A stretch of 64,000 nucleotides of DNA from Kryptolebias marmoratus (Eukaryota > Chordata > Actinopteri > Cyprinodontiformes > Rivulidae), in assembly GCF_001649575.2 (NCBI RefSeq), contig NC_051436.1, forward strand, positions 11,765,394-11,829,393. The letters are read 5' to 3'. This document shows positions 23,801 to 34,981 of this stretch, piece by piece. Position 1 is the stretch's first letter; every line of letters begins with the position of its first letter. The notes below the pieces were generated by a model. It saw only the letters and a list, made by a program, of their open reading frames with translations, ran no database searches and had not been told where the DNA came from. The translations under genes were made by a program, and so were the position numbers.

Positions 23801-25640
23801 AGAATGGTACTTTCCCCACTTAGCACAAAGCTTGTGTTTGTTACAGACAGCTTCCTTATCCTGATTTATCTGAAGTAGGTGTGATTTCTCTCTGGAATAA
23901 CGACCCTGAGTATTCCTGGGAGCAAATGTTCTTATGTGTTGTTTATACAACTCCACAAATACACAACGGGTTGAGCTCACTGCCTGGATGCGACGCTCTA
24001 ATTCATCATCTTACCTTTAGCATGTTTGCCAATAAAAGCTGTTCACAAGCCTACTCTCAAACATCTCTGCAGCTGTCTTGGGAATTAGCTGTTACTATAA
24101 ACCCCCAGCTGGCAACATCAACACAAACACAGCCAGGCAAGTTTAATTTGGAACTCAGAGGATGAGTACTTGCTTGTTAATAAGAAAAAAGGACTCATAT
24201 TCATATACTTCTGAGACATAAGGAAAAAAAATGTATCTTGTCCTCAGGAGTCACCATCTATGAGGTCAAGAGTTCCCATTTGTAGCCTGTAAGTATGAAG
24301 CAGAGCTCTGCCTGGGAAGTGTTGTACAGCTCAGTGAGCTGTGCTGGGATGTCTGTGGGGATGTAAGGACCAGAAGTCAAGTCCCTCAAGTGGACATTGA
24401 CTGATTGACTGACTGACAAGTTCTATGTTCCCTTTTTTTGTGCAGGTGCAACTTTCTGTGTGTTCTTGCACAATGGTGCTCACTGGCATTGACTGCTTGG
24501 TGTCATCTCGCTGTCTTTTACTGTTTTTTTCATCCAAACTTTAGCCCGCTGTCTTTTTCCCTCTTGCCCGGTCGCAGTGACACTTTGACAGATTAAAATA
24601 CTACGTGCTCCAGTCCTCGGGTTGCTACACTGGTGAACCGCAGGTACGCCGGGCCTGAATCAATACAAAAATATACTGACTCTGGAACAGATATTGCCTA
24701 CCCGTACTTACATCGAAACCCACTTTTGTATGAAGACATTACTCATCTACACACACTTCAGAAATGATGATTATCCACTCAAGTGCAAAACGAAATGGAA
24801 GTAATAAAGATCACTCATGGAGTGGATTAAATGACTGTGCCACTCATGGTGACAAATACATGGACTGTCTGTCTTGTTCTACTTTTTGGATCTTCTTTGG
24901 TATGCTACTTTTTCAATAACAGAAATTTATAATTATTAGTAAAATAACCATTATCAGATTTTTCTCAAGTGGGGTTCTACAGAGTTATTGTCAACAGTTA
25001 AAATCTTACCTGCAGCAGACAGCAAAATGAGTGATCTCAGATTAGAGAATCAGGGAGAAATTCACATCTCGGTATAAAGCTAGTTGGAAAAGTAAGGCAA
25101 CGTAATAGTCAGTGACCCACTTGCTTCAACTCTTACAATTCTTTTCATTGTGTATTATTTTATTCTACTTTTACATCAGGTAGTTACTCTTGTTGGTTAT
25201 GCTTAAAACAGTCTGCTTTGCAGCACGTTTTACATATAAATGTGTAGCATTTTCAATGAGCAATTAAAAAAAGAAGAAATACAAAGAAACAAGAAAAACA
25301 AACTTCTGTTCTCTCACTCCTTATATAGGCATCTGCACATTAAAATTTCAGAAAACTACAAATTAATATTATATTTTTTATAGCAGTTAATCACTATAAT
25401 AGTGGTAGCCAGAGTTGTGCTTTCAAATATTATCAATTACATCATGTCATACATTGTTCAATATCATATTAAAGTAAAATCATGTTACTTTTGCTCAAGG
25501 TTACCATCAGAATTTCATACTGACCCATAATTAGTGACAATTTTTGCACTCAATACACTGTCAATGGTATCTTTACACTCGTTGGATTAGGTCTGCACAT
25601 GTATTGCTCAAGTTTTCCACCACTGTTAGGTAAGACGTCA
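20801..25640. other. long unique stretch, no gene recognised
   Basis: Includes a GT-rich part at 21270-21310 and only short, domain-free frames. The 77-codon frame at 22238-22471 and 94-codon frame at 23881-24165 show nothing recognisable. No SINE, LINE or transposon copy was noticed, so this is one of the cleanest unique stretches in the window. Confidence 0.35.
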
Positions 25641-25699
25641 GTGTTCTTAATGAAATGTTGGACAAAGGATGGCTCTGACTGTTGTGTCTTTATTGATTC

Positions 25700-26060
25700 T
25701 GCCAGGGTGCCTGAATGTGATTAAGAGGATTTAAACTCGAGCTTGCTGACGCAAATCATAGCCAAAGGTAATATAACGTTCAGATGAGGAGGAAAGATCC
25801 ATCCCAACGGGGAGGTGGCCCTCTCTGACCCTGCGTGGGCTCAGGCAATTAGCATCAGCAAAGTGCAACTCAATAACCAAATCTCCAAAATGGACGAAGT
25901 GCTTGCATGGCTAATCCCTCCTGTCTCAAACTGGCCCCGAGCCGTCTCTTTTTAGGAGGCCATTGAGAATGCAGGTCAGGGATGTGAAGACAGCCAAGCC
26001 GCTGTCAGTCTAGCTACTGGAGATGGCTGGACAGCCGCCAAGCAAAGAATTATGTTAATG
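25700..26060. promoter_or_regulatory. unique GC-richer block, candidate conserved non-coding element
   Basis: A ~350-bp block of higher GC than its flanks, without repeats or a sustained frame. It has motif-like phrases such as 'gctcaggcaattagcatcagcaaagtg' and 'gcaaagaattatgttaatgtttgctcc'. Its texture resembles vertebrate enhancers near developmental genes. This is an impression, not a measured property. Confidence 0.3.
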
Positions 26061-26225
26061 TTTGCTCCAATAATAAAATGCAGTTGAATACATTAATATG
26101 ACAGTAAACATCACACGTTTTTCACCATATTCTTGTTTTGAAAGGTAAAGCAGAAACACTATTTTCCTCTGTGGAAAGATTATGAACTATTTTACCTGTC
26201 TATAGAAAGCATTTTGAACAACCTC

Positions 26226-26470
26226 AGCTTTAAATTTGACTGGACTGTTGAGCTAAGTGGATTGCTGCCATCTTAAAACAACTCCAGCCTCAAAAATGTT
26301 ACAGTGGTTCATGCGAATTCAAATTTTAAACCTTATACCACTGTCTGTTTCATTTTTCACAGTTGTACTGACCAAAATATTATGATTTTTCTGCTCAAGG
26401 CTACACCAGAACTGCTATAGCTAGCTGCTGTTGCCACTAATTGAGCTTGCAAATAACCACATAACTTAAT
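26226..26470 (+). repeat. low-copy repeat shared with 53.87 kb and 12.48 kb
   Basis: CTAAGTGGATTGCTGCCAT at 26252-26270 recurs at 53868-53886, followed in both by TTAAAAC. The nearby 'gctatagctagctgct' at 26413 recurs at 12484. The family is unknown to me; it may be an old DNA transposon. Confidence 0.45.
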
Positions 26471-27614
26471 ATGACAGGAACTTGAATGCAATGCAAAGGT
26501 CTCTCTTGGATGAACCGCTACAAAAATTGGTGATTGGGGTTGTTTTCCATGTTTGTAAGTGCAAAATAGAGATGGATGCAGTTAGCTGTAGCACTTTTTG
26601 GAGCATTTCTTGTTCAGATATTATATTTCTGCTGGAAAGTTGGTGTAGTGTGATTCTGATAGCAGTGAAAATAGGTGTACAATAGTGTTTGCATTAACTG
26701 CTATGAAATCTTTAAAGTTGGAATCTGTTTAATGTGGCATCATTACTCTTGGCCCCACTTAGATTAGCTGTTAGTTCATCAAATCAGTCAGGGTTAAACT
26801 CTATTTGTCCAAACTGAGGTCATTCTAAGAGCTGCATCAACTTCATCAGGTAAGACATTATTGTTTTTAACCTTTCCACAGAACCCTGTTTTAAAACATC
26901 TGAAATATAACTTTAAAACTAATCTTAATGAACTGACATTCTTCAGCTTCAGCTGATATGGTATGGGCTGGTATAAGAATTTGATGGTACTATAACTTTA
27001 AGCAAAAATACCACAGTTTCACAGCATTATGGTATTAAAAAAGGAGTATTACATGATTTATTTGTTTTTATTTAAAAGTAAAAATGCAATTCTTATTGCT
27101 TTTGCTGCATAAATATTTTATATAGCTTAATAATGAATATTTTATGTATATAATAATATTTATTCAGTTATTTTAATTTTAATCAACAGATATAAATAGG
27201 AAGACTGAGAAAACATAAGCAATCACTCTGCTCAAAATCAGTGTTTTTCCTGCAACCTGGAAAAACACTTTATTGTATATTTTCGATCAAGACTTAATTT
27301 TATTTAATCAAGTAATGAGAATATATTTAAAACAGGCAACAGGTTGTTTTTATTTATAGTTTATTTATAAATTATTAAACGTAATTGTACTGGTATTACT
27401 TCTTCTCTGCTGTTTTGCTCTTTATAAAGTAAAACTGAGACCCTGACAAGCCGGTGTTAGTTAAATTATTTAGCTGGGTTATTAGCCTCGTTAGCAAGCC
27501 TGCTGTAGTAGGCTGTATATGCTGTACGTATTTTGTCTGTTAACATGCTAACTCTTGTAGCTTTTTGCTTGTTTCAAAACAGTGTTGACTTGAAAGGAGG
27601 AGTTGCTCCTCTGG
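26471..27614. other. unique AT-rich sequence, nothing recognised
   Basis: Very AT-rich around 27050-27370, with no recognisable gene or repeat. Confidence 0.4.
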
Positions 27615-27616
27615 TA

Positions 27617-27790
27617 CACTAAGAAATAATCCTGTAAATTTACAGTCAAATACTGGCAGCTACAGACGCCAGTATTTTACCGTTCTTTCGAAAAAAACGG
27701 TAAAAAAAAAAAAAGAAAAAAAAACTGGCGTCTGCAGATTCCAGTATTTTACTGAAAATTTACCTATTCAATCATGTAATTACCTTTTAA
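27617..27790. repeat. left terminal and subterminal repeats of the CACTA-like element
   Basis: After the CACT terminus, 'actggcagctacagacgcc' and 'agtattttaccgtt' are mirrored about 60-90 bp on by 'aacggtaaaa', 'actggcgtctgcag' and 'ccagtattttactg'. They form an imperfect hairpin with an A-rich loop (27700-27725). In CACTA elements, such subterminal repeats are transposase-binding sites. Confidence 0.65.
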
Positions 27791-28217
27791 GGTGGTTTAC
27801 TGTAAGTAAATACTGTAATGACGCCAACACACCGCAGACGTAGTACCGCCAACAGCGTTTATTAGAAATAAGAGCGAGCCGCTTTTCCTGATGCTGCAGC
27901 TCACCCGTCTAACAAACCGTTACACTCAACTGAATAGCTTCACTGCTAACACACACACTGAACTCTCCGCTCTTCCGGTGTTCTGTCAGCTCAGCATCGG
28001 TCCTGGTCCTCCCGCTCCCCTGATCCCCCGCCCACATTCCTTGTGTAAATGTGCTATACGTGTTTATACATTTTAGAATCAGACTAAGATTTTTTTAATA
28101 TGCAACAGCCTTTATTACAAAAGGTGAAGAGTAATAGAGAAATCAGGAGAAAAAAAAAAACATACTTAGAGTCTGTTTTTTTCCCCCCTTCGCCGCTATG
28201 TGATTCATGTTGTCACG

Positions 28218-28230
28218 GTTGCTAAGCAAC
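28218..28230. promoter_or_regulatory. RFX X-box-like palindrome
   Basis: GTTGCTAAGCAAC is an almost perfect inverted repeat matching the consensus for RFX-family X-boxes (GTNRCC...RGYAAC type half sites, with GYAAC symmetry). It lies in the non-coding left part of the transposon. A chance match is possible. Confidence 0.4.
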
Positions 28231-29129
28231 ATACCGCCAAGGTAGAGGCTAAGCAGCTAGCTGAAAGCTACAGCTTCTCTCTTCCGGTCGTCGAGGACCC
28301 AATGATGCAAAACCTGACTTCGGACACAGTTGTTCTTTGTTCGACTCCCCCTAGTGGACTGGATCACTTCTGTTTTCAGCATTTTTTGTTTGCATCTCTT
28401 TTTTGTTGCATGTGTTTTTCTCGTCTTTGCTGGGTGTTTGTACCTGTTGGCCACCAGAAAATACAGTGGTGAAAGTAAATATACCTTCAAATACTGGCAT
28501 CAGTAGGTTCCAATATTTTTACTGTAGATTTAGTTTTACTACTACATTCACTTTATGAGTAAGCTACTGCAAAGAAAACTGTAATGCTACTTTTTAAAGT
28601 ACAGTCTTAGTTTTACGTTAGAACATTAATACCTGACCCAGTGTAGGCTTCTTAGAAGTGCTACAATTGGTGCGGTTTTAAAATGCATAATCAGAACTTC
28701 ACATAACACAAAAGAGGATGCGATAAGTAACCTTCAGAACAGAATTTTTATTTAAAGCCATCACTTTGCCTAACAAACGTATATATATTTTCAGTACATT
28801 CTAAACAAAAAACATAACCATTCCTCTGAGAACTGGTCAAAATAAAATAGCCCTTTGAAGTCAAGATATATTTTCACTAACACATGAATAAAAATTTAAG
28901 TATTACTGTTTACAGTCACATGAACTGTGTTTAATTTCTACACCCTTAGGAACACAGGAACACAGTTCTTAAATAAATATTCATACTTTTGGTATCACTA
29001 AATAAAACAAAGAAAAAAACACTTCCAAAATCAAAAATTCAACATGGTTGAAATAATGTGGAATCAGGAATCAACAGGGTTTTAAAAAGTGAACTACTAA
29101 TGGTTTTCGGCAGTCCAAGTGGCACTTAC

Positions 29130-29135
29130 TTTATT
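29130..29135 (-). terminator. candidate poly(A) signal for the SAM-domain gene
   Basis: AATAAA on the minus strand lies about 60 bases past the last possible stop codon (29194) of the SAM-domain gene, a plausible distance for its 3' end. Confidence 0.45.
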
Positions 29136-29193
29136 AGATGCAGATAAAGGCACCGTCCAACATGGAAAAAGAAAAGAGAATATAATTTAGATC

Positions 29194-31588
29194 TTAAATG
29201 ATATGGAAACAGAAATATTTCAAAGAAAAACAAGAACAACTACTAACCTGTATGAAATGCCACTCAAAGTCCATTAGGTTTTTGATAAGAGTGGAAACCT
29301 GCACATTAACCGTCTGCCTTTTTTTTTGGATGGTCTTTCCTGTTCTTTTGCATACCATCTTCCCATGGCCAGCTTTTGTTCCCCTTTCTGGGTTAATCCC
29401 AACGAAGCGACTAAAACACAAAATCAAAAATGGGACAATTTTTGAGAATATAAATTATGTGGCACTCTGAATACAGCAGGTACAATATATATAAAGCTTC
29501 CTTCATGTAATGTGGACAAATTATCCTATTTTTAGTTATGTACAGAAAAAACATCACCACCTTTGTCAAATGTTAATCATTACTTGCTTTAACACTTTAA
29601 AACCATGTCATTGTAATCTGCTAATTGTAAGAAAATCATAGGAATGGTTTTACCGTTGAATGAACTCCAAAGTCTTGGCTGTCTCATGTTGGTACTGGAG
29701 GTTGAAGATGTAAAAGGTGGCAAACACTGCTGCCAGTCCCGTCTGGAATGTAGGTTGGACCCCCTCAAAGACAGTACGGCCTTCAATGCTCACCATCCAT
29801 CCAGCCAATGCTTGCTCATTAGCACCTACGAAGGACAGAGAGATAAGTTTTCGTTGAATTTTTCCTCATACAACAAATGAGGAAAGTGTACACTGGACAA
29901 TACATTGGCACTGAATTTATTTAAGGTCAATATGTCAAAGTTATTCCAACAATAGCTTTTTAACTATTTTAAGGTCCAGTCATTTTATCTAGTCATTTTA
30001 TTATGTCTAAATATCCTTTTTACAGAATTGTATGCGTAATTGGACAAAAAAATTAAACATGCTAAGTATTAAGCAAAAACTGAAACCATTGATAATTCAT
30101 GCCGCACTTACGCAATATCAAACGAGGGCTGGCTGGTAAACTTAGACTTGTATCCACATCAGCAGCTGTTGCATACTCCTGTGTTGCATGAACAAGGGCA
30201 TATTAGAATAACAGTATGCATATGCACAAATTGTGAAAACTTGTAATGTTTGTTTGCAGTGGCGATGATCTTACATCTGTAGTCAGTATTAGGCCGTCAG
30301 GTGACTCGTTGAAATGGGCCATCAAAAGCTGAATGACAAGGAATGTTAACTCGCCAGTTGCCTTTTGGGCCAAAATTGTCTGGACATAGGAAGCCTTTAC
30401 TTTAGTGCGGAAGTACTCTATAACAGTATTACCATCCTTCTCAAATGACAGTTCCAGGACACGGAGTAGGGGAACATCAGTTAGCAACTCAAAGTGAGAA
30501 AAGATTCCCCTTTGTGTAAATAGGTAAGGCCAGTTGATTTGTAAATCAGCAATAGAGGGAGCAGGTAACTCATTTATATGTTTACGCTGAAGGCTGTATG
30601 TAGTCTTCATCAGGTCTGTCACTTCTGGCCGATCATCTCCATTGATGCCATACTTGTTGAAGGTACTCTGTAGTCTTTGACGTTTCTCCTCCACTGTGTC
30701 ATCAGTTTCCTCTGGGGGGAGTTCTGGCTGGAACCTGGTACACCCATATATGTCATTTGGTCCACGTTTGACTCCAGCTATGCCACAGGGTCCTGATGAT
30801 CTGTACTTTCGAAAGGTCCCACAACGGTTGATATTCTCAATTCGTGTTTTGAGTTGAGACAGCAGAGAACTATACCCTCCAGCAATGAGCTTTCCACATG
30901 GTGTCATATCAGCAAAGCTACCTGGGTATTGGCGGGTTATCTTCTGGCAAATTGTAAGGCATTGCGAACGTGTGGGGTTAGCCTCATTCTTCTGCACTTC
31001 ATCTGCAAGAATTCTTATCATTTGCCGCCTCTTGTCAGGACGGGGTCTTTTACCTTCTGAAATTGCTGTCTGAATCTCCAGTGGCATCTTGTTCCATGGA
31101 ACTTGAAAGTCTTCTGTCCAAGGCTGAAATAGGTTTTGTTGTTCATTCTGGCATAACACAAGATGCAGTGCTGAAGGTTGTGGTGAAATTGGTGGTATGC
31201 TGGAAAGTGAGGATGTGGAGGCACTTGAAGGACTGAAAAAAGGCAATGCAGGTGAGGGACTGGAAGTAATCTCCAAGTCTAGTGTGACTGTGTTTGTTTC
31301 TGAAATCATAAAAAAAGACATCTATTTTGAGTAAAACATGCTTTTTTTCTCAGCAAAATTTAAAATAGGATAGGGTTATTTACCTCGCTTGAATGTCTCC
31401 AACAATTTGCGCTGTTGAACGACAGGCAGCAGATCCTTGATGTCCTCCTGTTGAATAAATTTCAGATCTTCTGCAGACTCAAGCCCAGAAGTTACAAGTG
31501 TGGAAAGTAGTTTTTTTTGAGTGTCCTCGCAAAGATTGGGCAAAGCCTTTAGGATGATCTCCTTTATTGTGTTATCTAATGATGACAT
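29194..31588 (-). CDS. SAM-domain companion protein of the CACTA-like element (SAMD3-like), five exons
   Basis: I assembled five exons with GT-AG borders whose phases join without a break: 31588-31384, 31299-30275, 30178-30112, 29825-29654 and 29410 to a stop at 29194 (or to a donor at 29248). The product is about 545-562 residues. Residues 1-68 are a small helical SAM-like domain (SAEDLKFIQQEDIKDLLPVV), followed by a Ser/Pro-rich linker. Next comes a basic block, PWNKMPLEIQTAISEGKRPR then RRQMIRILADEV. The C-terminus contains FVGINPERGTKAGHGK. The product resembles proteins that fish databases call 'sterile alpha motif domain-containing protein 3-like'. Its biochemical role is unknown to me. 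The ATG lies four bases after the transposase stop. Every exon is open, so the gene looks intact. The exact last exon end is uncertain. Confidence 0.72.
31300..31383 (-). other. intron 1 of the SAM-domain gene
   Basis: An 84-bp interval starting GTAAAT (31383) and ending TTTCAG (31300). It is close to the minimal intron size of vertebrates. Joining its flanks gives an uninterrupted frame (KRETNTVT). Confidence 0.75.
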
Positions 31589-31592
31589 TTTT

Positions 31593-34247
31593 CTAAAACA
31601 CAGGAATAGAATGGTGGAGTATTATAAGACATACACCACAAACCATATATTCTGGAAGTGGGTAAAAATCAAGCAGTTCCTCTGATCTGACACAGCAGTA
31701 GGATCTTGGCAGAGGACTTGTATGATAAGAGTCAATGGAAGGAAGCCGAACAGCTTGGTGTTTCTCACAGATGAAGTAAACTACTGAGTATTTATAAACA
31801 ATCATTTTCTTTATTTTTCCCACTATTAAACCATCATCATTATGACCTATTACAACATACATGTTGCTCTTATACTTTGTCCCTTTCAGTGTCACATCGT
31901 TGGCAATCAAAGTGTTTGATGGATCAAGGTCTAGATGTGCAACTGACTTTTGTATACTGTCATTGTAATCATCAGCAAAAAATTCAGTGCCTTTGTCCAC
32001 AATAACGTCGGGTGGAAAAAGACTGCCAGCACTCAGAAAAGCTTGCAAAAGCTGATGTCTTTCTGCCAAACTTTGGCAAATGTTCCTGAAGTTGTGCAAT
32101 TTTCTTGCACATTGTTTGAAGTAAGTGTGCTTACTTTCAAACCTTAGCGTCCAAAGACGAATCAAAGGCCCAAACTTAAAAATGAGGTCTGGATAATGAC
32201 ACAAGTAGTGATGTTTGGGTTTTAATGGATGATCTGGAAAACTTTCCTTCCTAATTTGCAAATACTCCTCTATCAGAACACGGAGGTATGTGATCTGACC
32301 AGCAGTAATCTTTGGAGCACAAACAAGACTGACAATCTCTCTAAGCTGTAAAATTAGCTGCCACACTTCAACATCAGATGCTTTGTTGATTTTGTCCCCA
32401 ATCAACACCGGGAACATCCTGAGGAAACACCAGTTTTGTACTGCATGACCAGATAGTTTTCCAGCGCCTGGGTTTACCTCACAAGGTTTATTACTTGCAT
32501 CATTACCAAGATATTTGAATCCATTTATGCGCCGATTCAGTTCAAGGTAGGAGAAGTGTTTTTCTTTTGTTATGAGGTGATTAATGAATAATGCCAAATC
32601 TGAGGAAACGATGCCCTCAAAAAGGTCGTGGCCAAGGCAGGGAGGTAATCCAGGCTGGCAAACATGAAAGTGAGCAAGCTCATTGAATATTGAGTCAAAT
32701 TTTATGCCTTTAGCATCACCTGCTCCAGCACTGTTTCTGTTGATCATAACATTTTCTTTATATGATTCTATAGTGCGGTCAGGTCCTTTGGCAAGAGGAT
32801 CAGTCAAAAATGTTTGTCGATCAATCTCACAATACCTGCAAAAATACAAAGTCCTTGCAAAGCTTTCCAGAAAGCCCCCAATACTGTGTGAACCCAAGTT
32901 GTCACCTGCAATGGCACACAGAGTCCCTTTGGTAATCATCCCATCTTGCAAAGCAACACCAGTTAATTCAAGATCTTTTAGATCTTTCAGAAGGGGACTC
33001 AACACAAGATCTTGTCCAAAGTACTTAAAATCCTGTTCCTTACAAAGTAGCACAAGTTGCATTTGATCAATGCTAGATCTGTTGTGTGGCAAAATATTTG
33101 CAAGTGTGAAATACACTGCTAAAATCTTGTGCTTCTTTTACCCAGAGCCAAGAGGATTTACTATCTCAAATGAATCCTGATAAAGAATGACACCCAATGA
33201 GTACTCTGGATCCTTGGACAGTTTATTTTCAATAAAATTTGTGCCATCCCAAACATCCTGAAAGACTTTGTCATTCTCCTTGATGGATTTTAGTAGTTTA
33301 TGTTGTTCCCACACTGACTTACATTTAAATAGGGACTCTATTGTTTTTAAAATGGGGATATACTGTGCAAAGCATTCTCTGCCTGATTCATTCTGACCAA
33401 GACGGATGGATACTGGATCAACATAATTAAAGCAATTTTTAAAGACTGTTTTTCTGCGGTGATCTGTGTGAAGCGCCTCTGTATTGCAAGCCCTAAAAAT
33501 GTCCTCATTTCTTAATGTGTCAATCACAGTTCCTATTTGCGTTTCTGAGAGTCCAAGAGTAATTAGTTTTTCTTTAAGATGAATTAGCAAATGTGACTGA
33601 CTCATTGCATGTATTTCCAAAAAGTCTTCAATAATAGCATTAATGGTGGAGGATGGTATCAGTAGTTTGGCTTGTAATTTCAAATAGAACAAAGCCAACT
33701 GTCTCAAAAACATGTCCTTTTCTGTGTTCTCTGGAAATATCTCCTGTTCATTACTGATGCAACTTGAAACATCTTCAGCCAAATTACAAGCGTCAGGAGT
33801 ATCATGAGAGCTAGAAGGATCAATTAAGCCTACAACTGAGGTCCTCTGACTTATTTCAGAAGAATGTTTATGTTTTCTTGACATGTGTGAAGTAAATGTA
33901 GACCTAACTGTAAAAGTTTTCGTGCATTGTTTGAAAGGGCACAAAACTGATCTTCCCTCTTTGATATGGGTTTTAAGATGCCCAAAAAGACTCCTCATAT
34001 CTTCAAATGTAGCATTACAAAACTCCACATGACATTTTAAAACAGTTTCACTTCCAATAGCAGTCCTATGAATGACTTTATGTCGATAGATGTGACACTT
34101 AAAAGATGAAAATTTACTGAACTGCCTGCTGCACCCAGAAAAACCACACTTGAACATTACATTTGACATGCAGCAATGTTTTCGCATGTGCCTTAAGTAA
34201 GCAGCTATATTACTGCACATTTTGGAGCATATGTTGCACAATGTCAT
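31593..34247 (-). pseudogene. C2H2 zinc-finger transposase of the CACTA-like element, one in-frame stop
   Basis: The first ATG is at 34247-34245 and the final stop at 31595-31593, giving about 884 codons interrupted only by TAA at 33140-33138. Upstream of the stop are four C2H2-type fingers within the first ~125 residues (CNICSKMCSNIAAYLRHMRKH-like, then CHIYRHK, CHVEFCNATF, CPFKQCTKTF), followed by a helical region. Downstream is the conserved core: AIAGDNLGSHSIGGF, a YFCRYC pair, a GHDLFEGI motif, then KPKHHYLCHYPDLI and LWTLRFESKH. These motifs recur in animal transposon proteins that I associate with EnSpm/Tnp2-like transposases. The fingers presumably bind the element ends and the core cuts them. 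With a single nonsense codon in otherwise open sequence, it is either very recently dead, read through, or a sequencing error. Confidence 0.7.
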
Positions 34248-34249
34248 TC

Positions 34250-34329
34250 TTAACAATGTTGTTTTTAATTTGTTCAAATCTCAGGATAACAAAAAATGAA
34301 AAACTGAGCAATATCACACTTTGTAATAC
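34250..34329 (-). other. possible 5' untranslated exon junctions of the transposase transcript
   Basis: On the minus strand a pyrimidine-rich tract precedes CCTGAG about 30 bases upstream of the first ATG, a possible splice acceptor. A possible donor (AAAAGGTACAG) lies near 34348. No promoter could be located. Confidence 0.3.
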
Positions 34330-34533
34330 CAGTAAGTTCAAACTGTACCTTTTATGTCGTCCAGCAACAGATGTTTTAGTTCTCTCCCTAGTGGTTGTAA
34401 CAACCTTCTCAGCAAGTCAGTGTTCTGCTTAGGCCTTCTAATGAGCCATCATTTGATCCAGGTGTGTAAAACCAGGGAGAAAACTAAAACATGCAGGATG
34501 CCGGCCCTCGAGGACCGACTTTGGACAACCCTG
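34330..34533. mobile_element. hAT-like MITE nested inside the CACTA-like element
   Basis: The right arm contains 'aaaactaaaacatgcaggatgccgg' and the 'CCCTCGAGGACC' palindromic block, ending CAACCCTG (34533). The left arm starts CAGTAAGTTCAAACTG and includes 'atgttttagttctctccct', the inverse of the right arm. The arms match well inside but the outer 40 bases of the left arm are diverged. An 8-bp target duplication is not clear. The related family appears at 57.97 kb. Confidence 0.7.
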
Positions 34534-34981
34534 ATGTAGGGTGTGCATACTTGCGACGCAAACCTGCGACACCTGCTACGAACGCGGCGTCGCAGATTTG
34601 CTTCCTGCCTGGTGACTAAACAAGTGTTGAATTAAAACTGGATTTTTAACATACAACACCAACACTGTTAATCGAACACTTTTGATTTTGCTCTGTAGAT
34701 TTCCATTCATTCCCTAAAAGATTTATTATGGAAAGCATTTTTTCTTTCCGTTTAATATTGACTTTAAATGCTGGTTCTCTAAGATGCAAATACAAGTAAA
34801 ATGTCTTTCCTAGGAAAAAAACTGTATTGTACAATTATTTTACAGTAGTTTACTGCCAGTCACCAGTCTTGATTGTGACAACAGAAGACGACATCAAATT
34901 GACAATATCCTACCGTATTTTTGAATAACAGTATGTTACTGCTGGAATTCCGCCGTAAATTTACAGCCATTTCTAAGAGTG
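34534..34981. repeat. right subterminal region of the CACTA-like element
   Basis: Non-coding, CpG-rich at first ('gcgacgcaaacctgcgacacctgc'), then AT-rich. It ends with 'attgacaatatcctaccgta', 'ccgccgtaaatttacagcc' and the terminal TAAGAGTG. Confidence 0.65.

Larger units (their letters stand above)
27617..34981 (-). mobile_element. nearly complete EnSpm/CACTA-like DNA transposon (~7.37 kb)
   Basis: The left terminus (27617) reads CACTAAGAAATAATCCTGTA and continues AATTTACAG. The right terminus, read inward from 34981 on the minus strand, is CACTCTTAGAAATGGCTGTA followed by AATTTACGG. The two ends match over about 28 bases. Both are flanked by TA (27615-27616 and 34982-34983), so the target duplication looks like 2 bp, not the 3 bp usual for CACTA elements. 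Subterminal regions carry repeated and inverted motifs (ACTGGCGTCTGCAG, CCAGTATTTTAC, TACCGT) typical of EnSpm ends. Inside are two minus-strand genes: a zinc-finger transposase and a SAM-domain companion. The superfamily call rests on the CACT ends and on remembered fish EnSpm termini, and is not verified. Confidence 0.75.

Noticed and set aside
24580..24660. possible tRNA-like sequence
   Set aside because: A 'cctcgggttgctacactggtgaacc' phrase resembles a T-arm, but no acceptor stem or anticodon arm can be paired.
32683..33066. 127-codon plus-strand frame
   Set aside because: Antisense shadow of the transposase core.
33114..33140. very short intron removing the TAA stop
   Set aside because: GT and AG are present about 25 bases apart, but that is far below any vertebrate intron size. 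A nonsense codon is the simpler reading.
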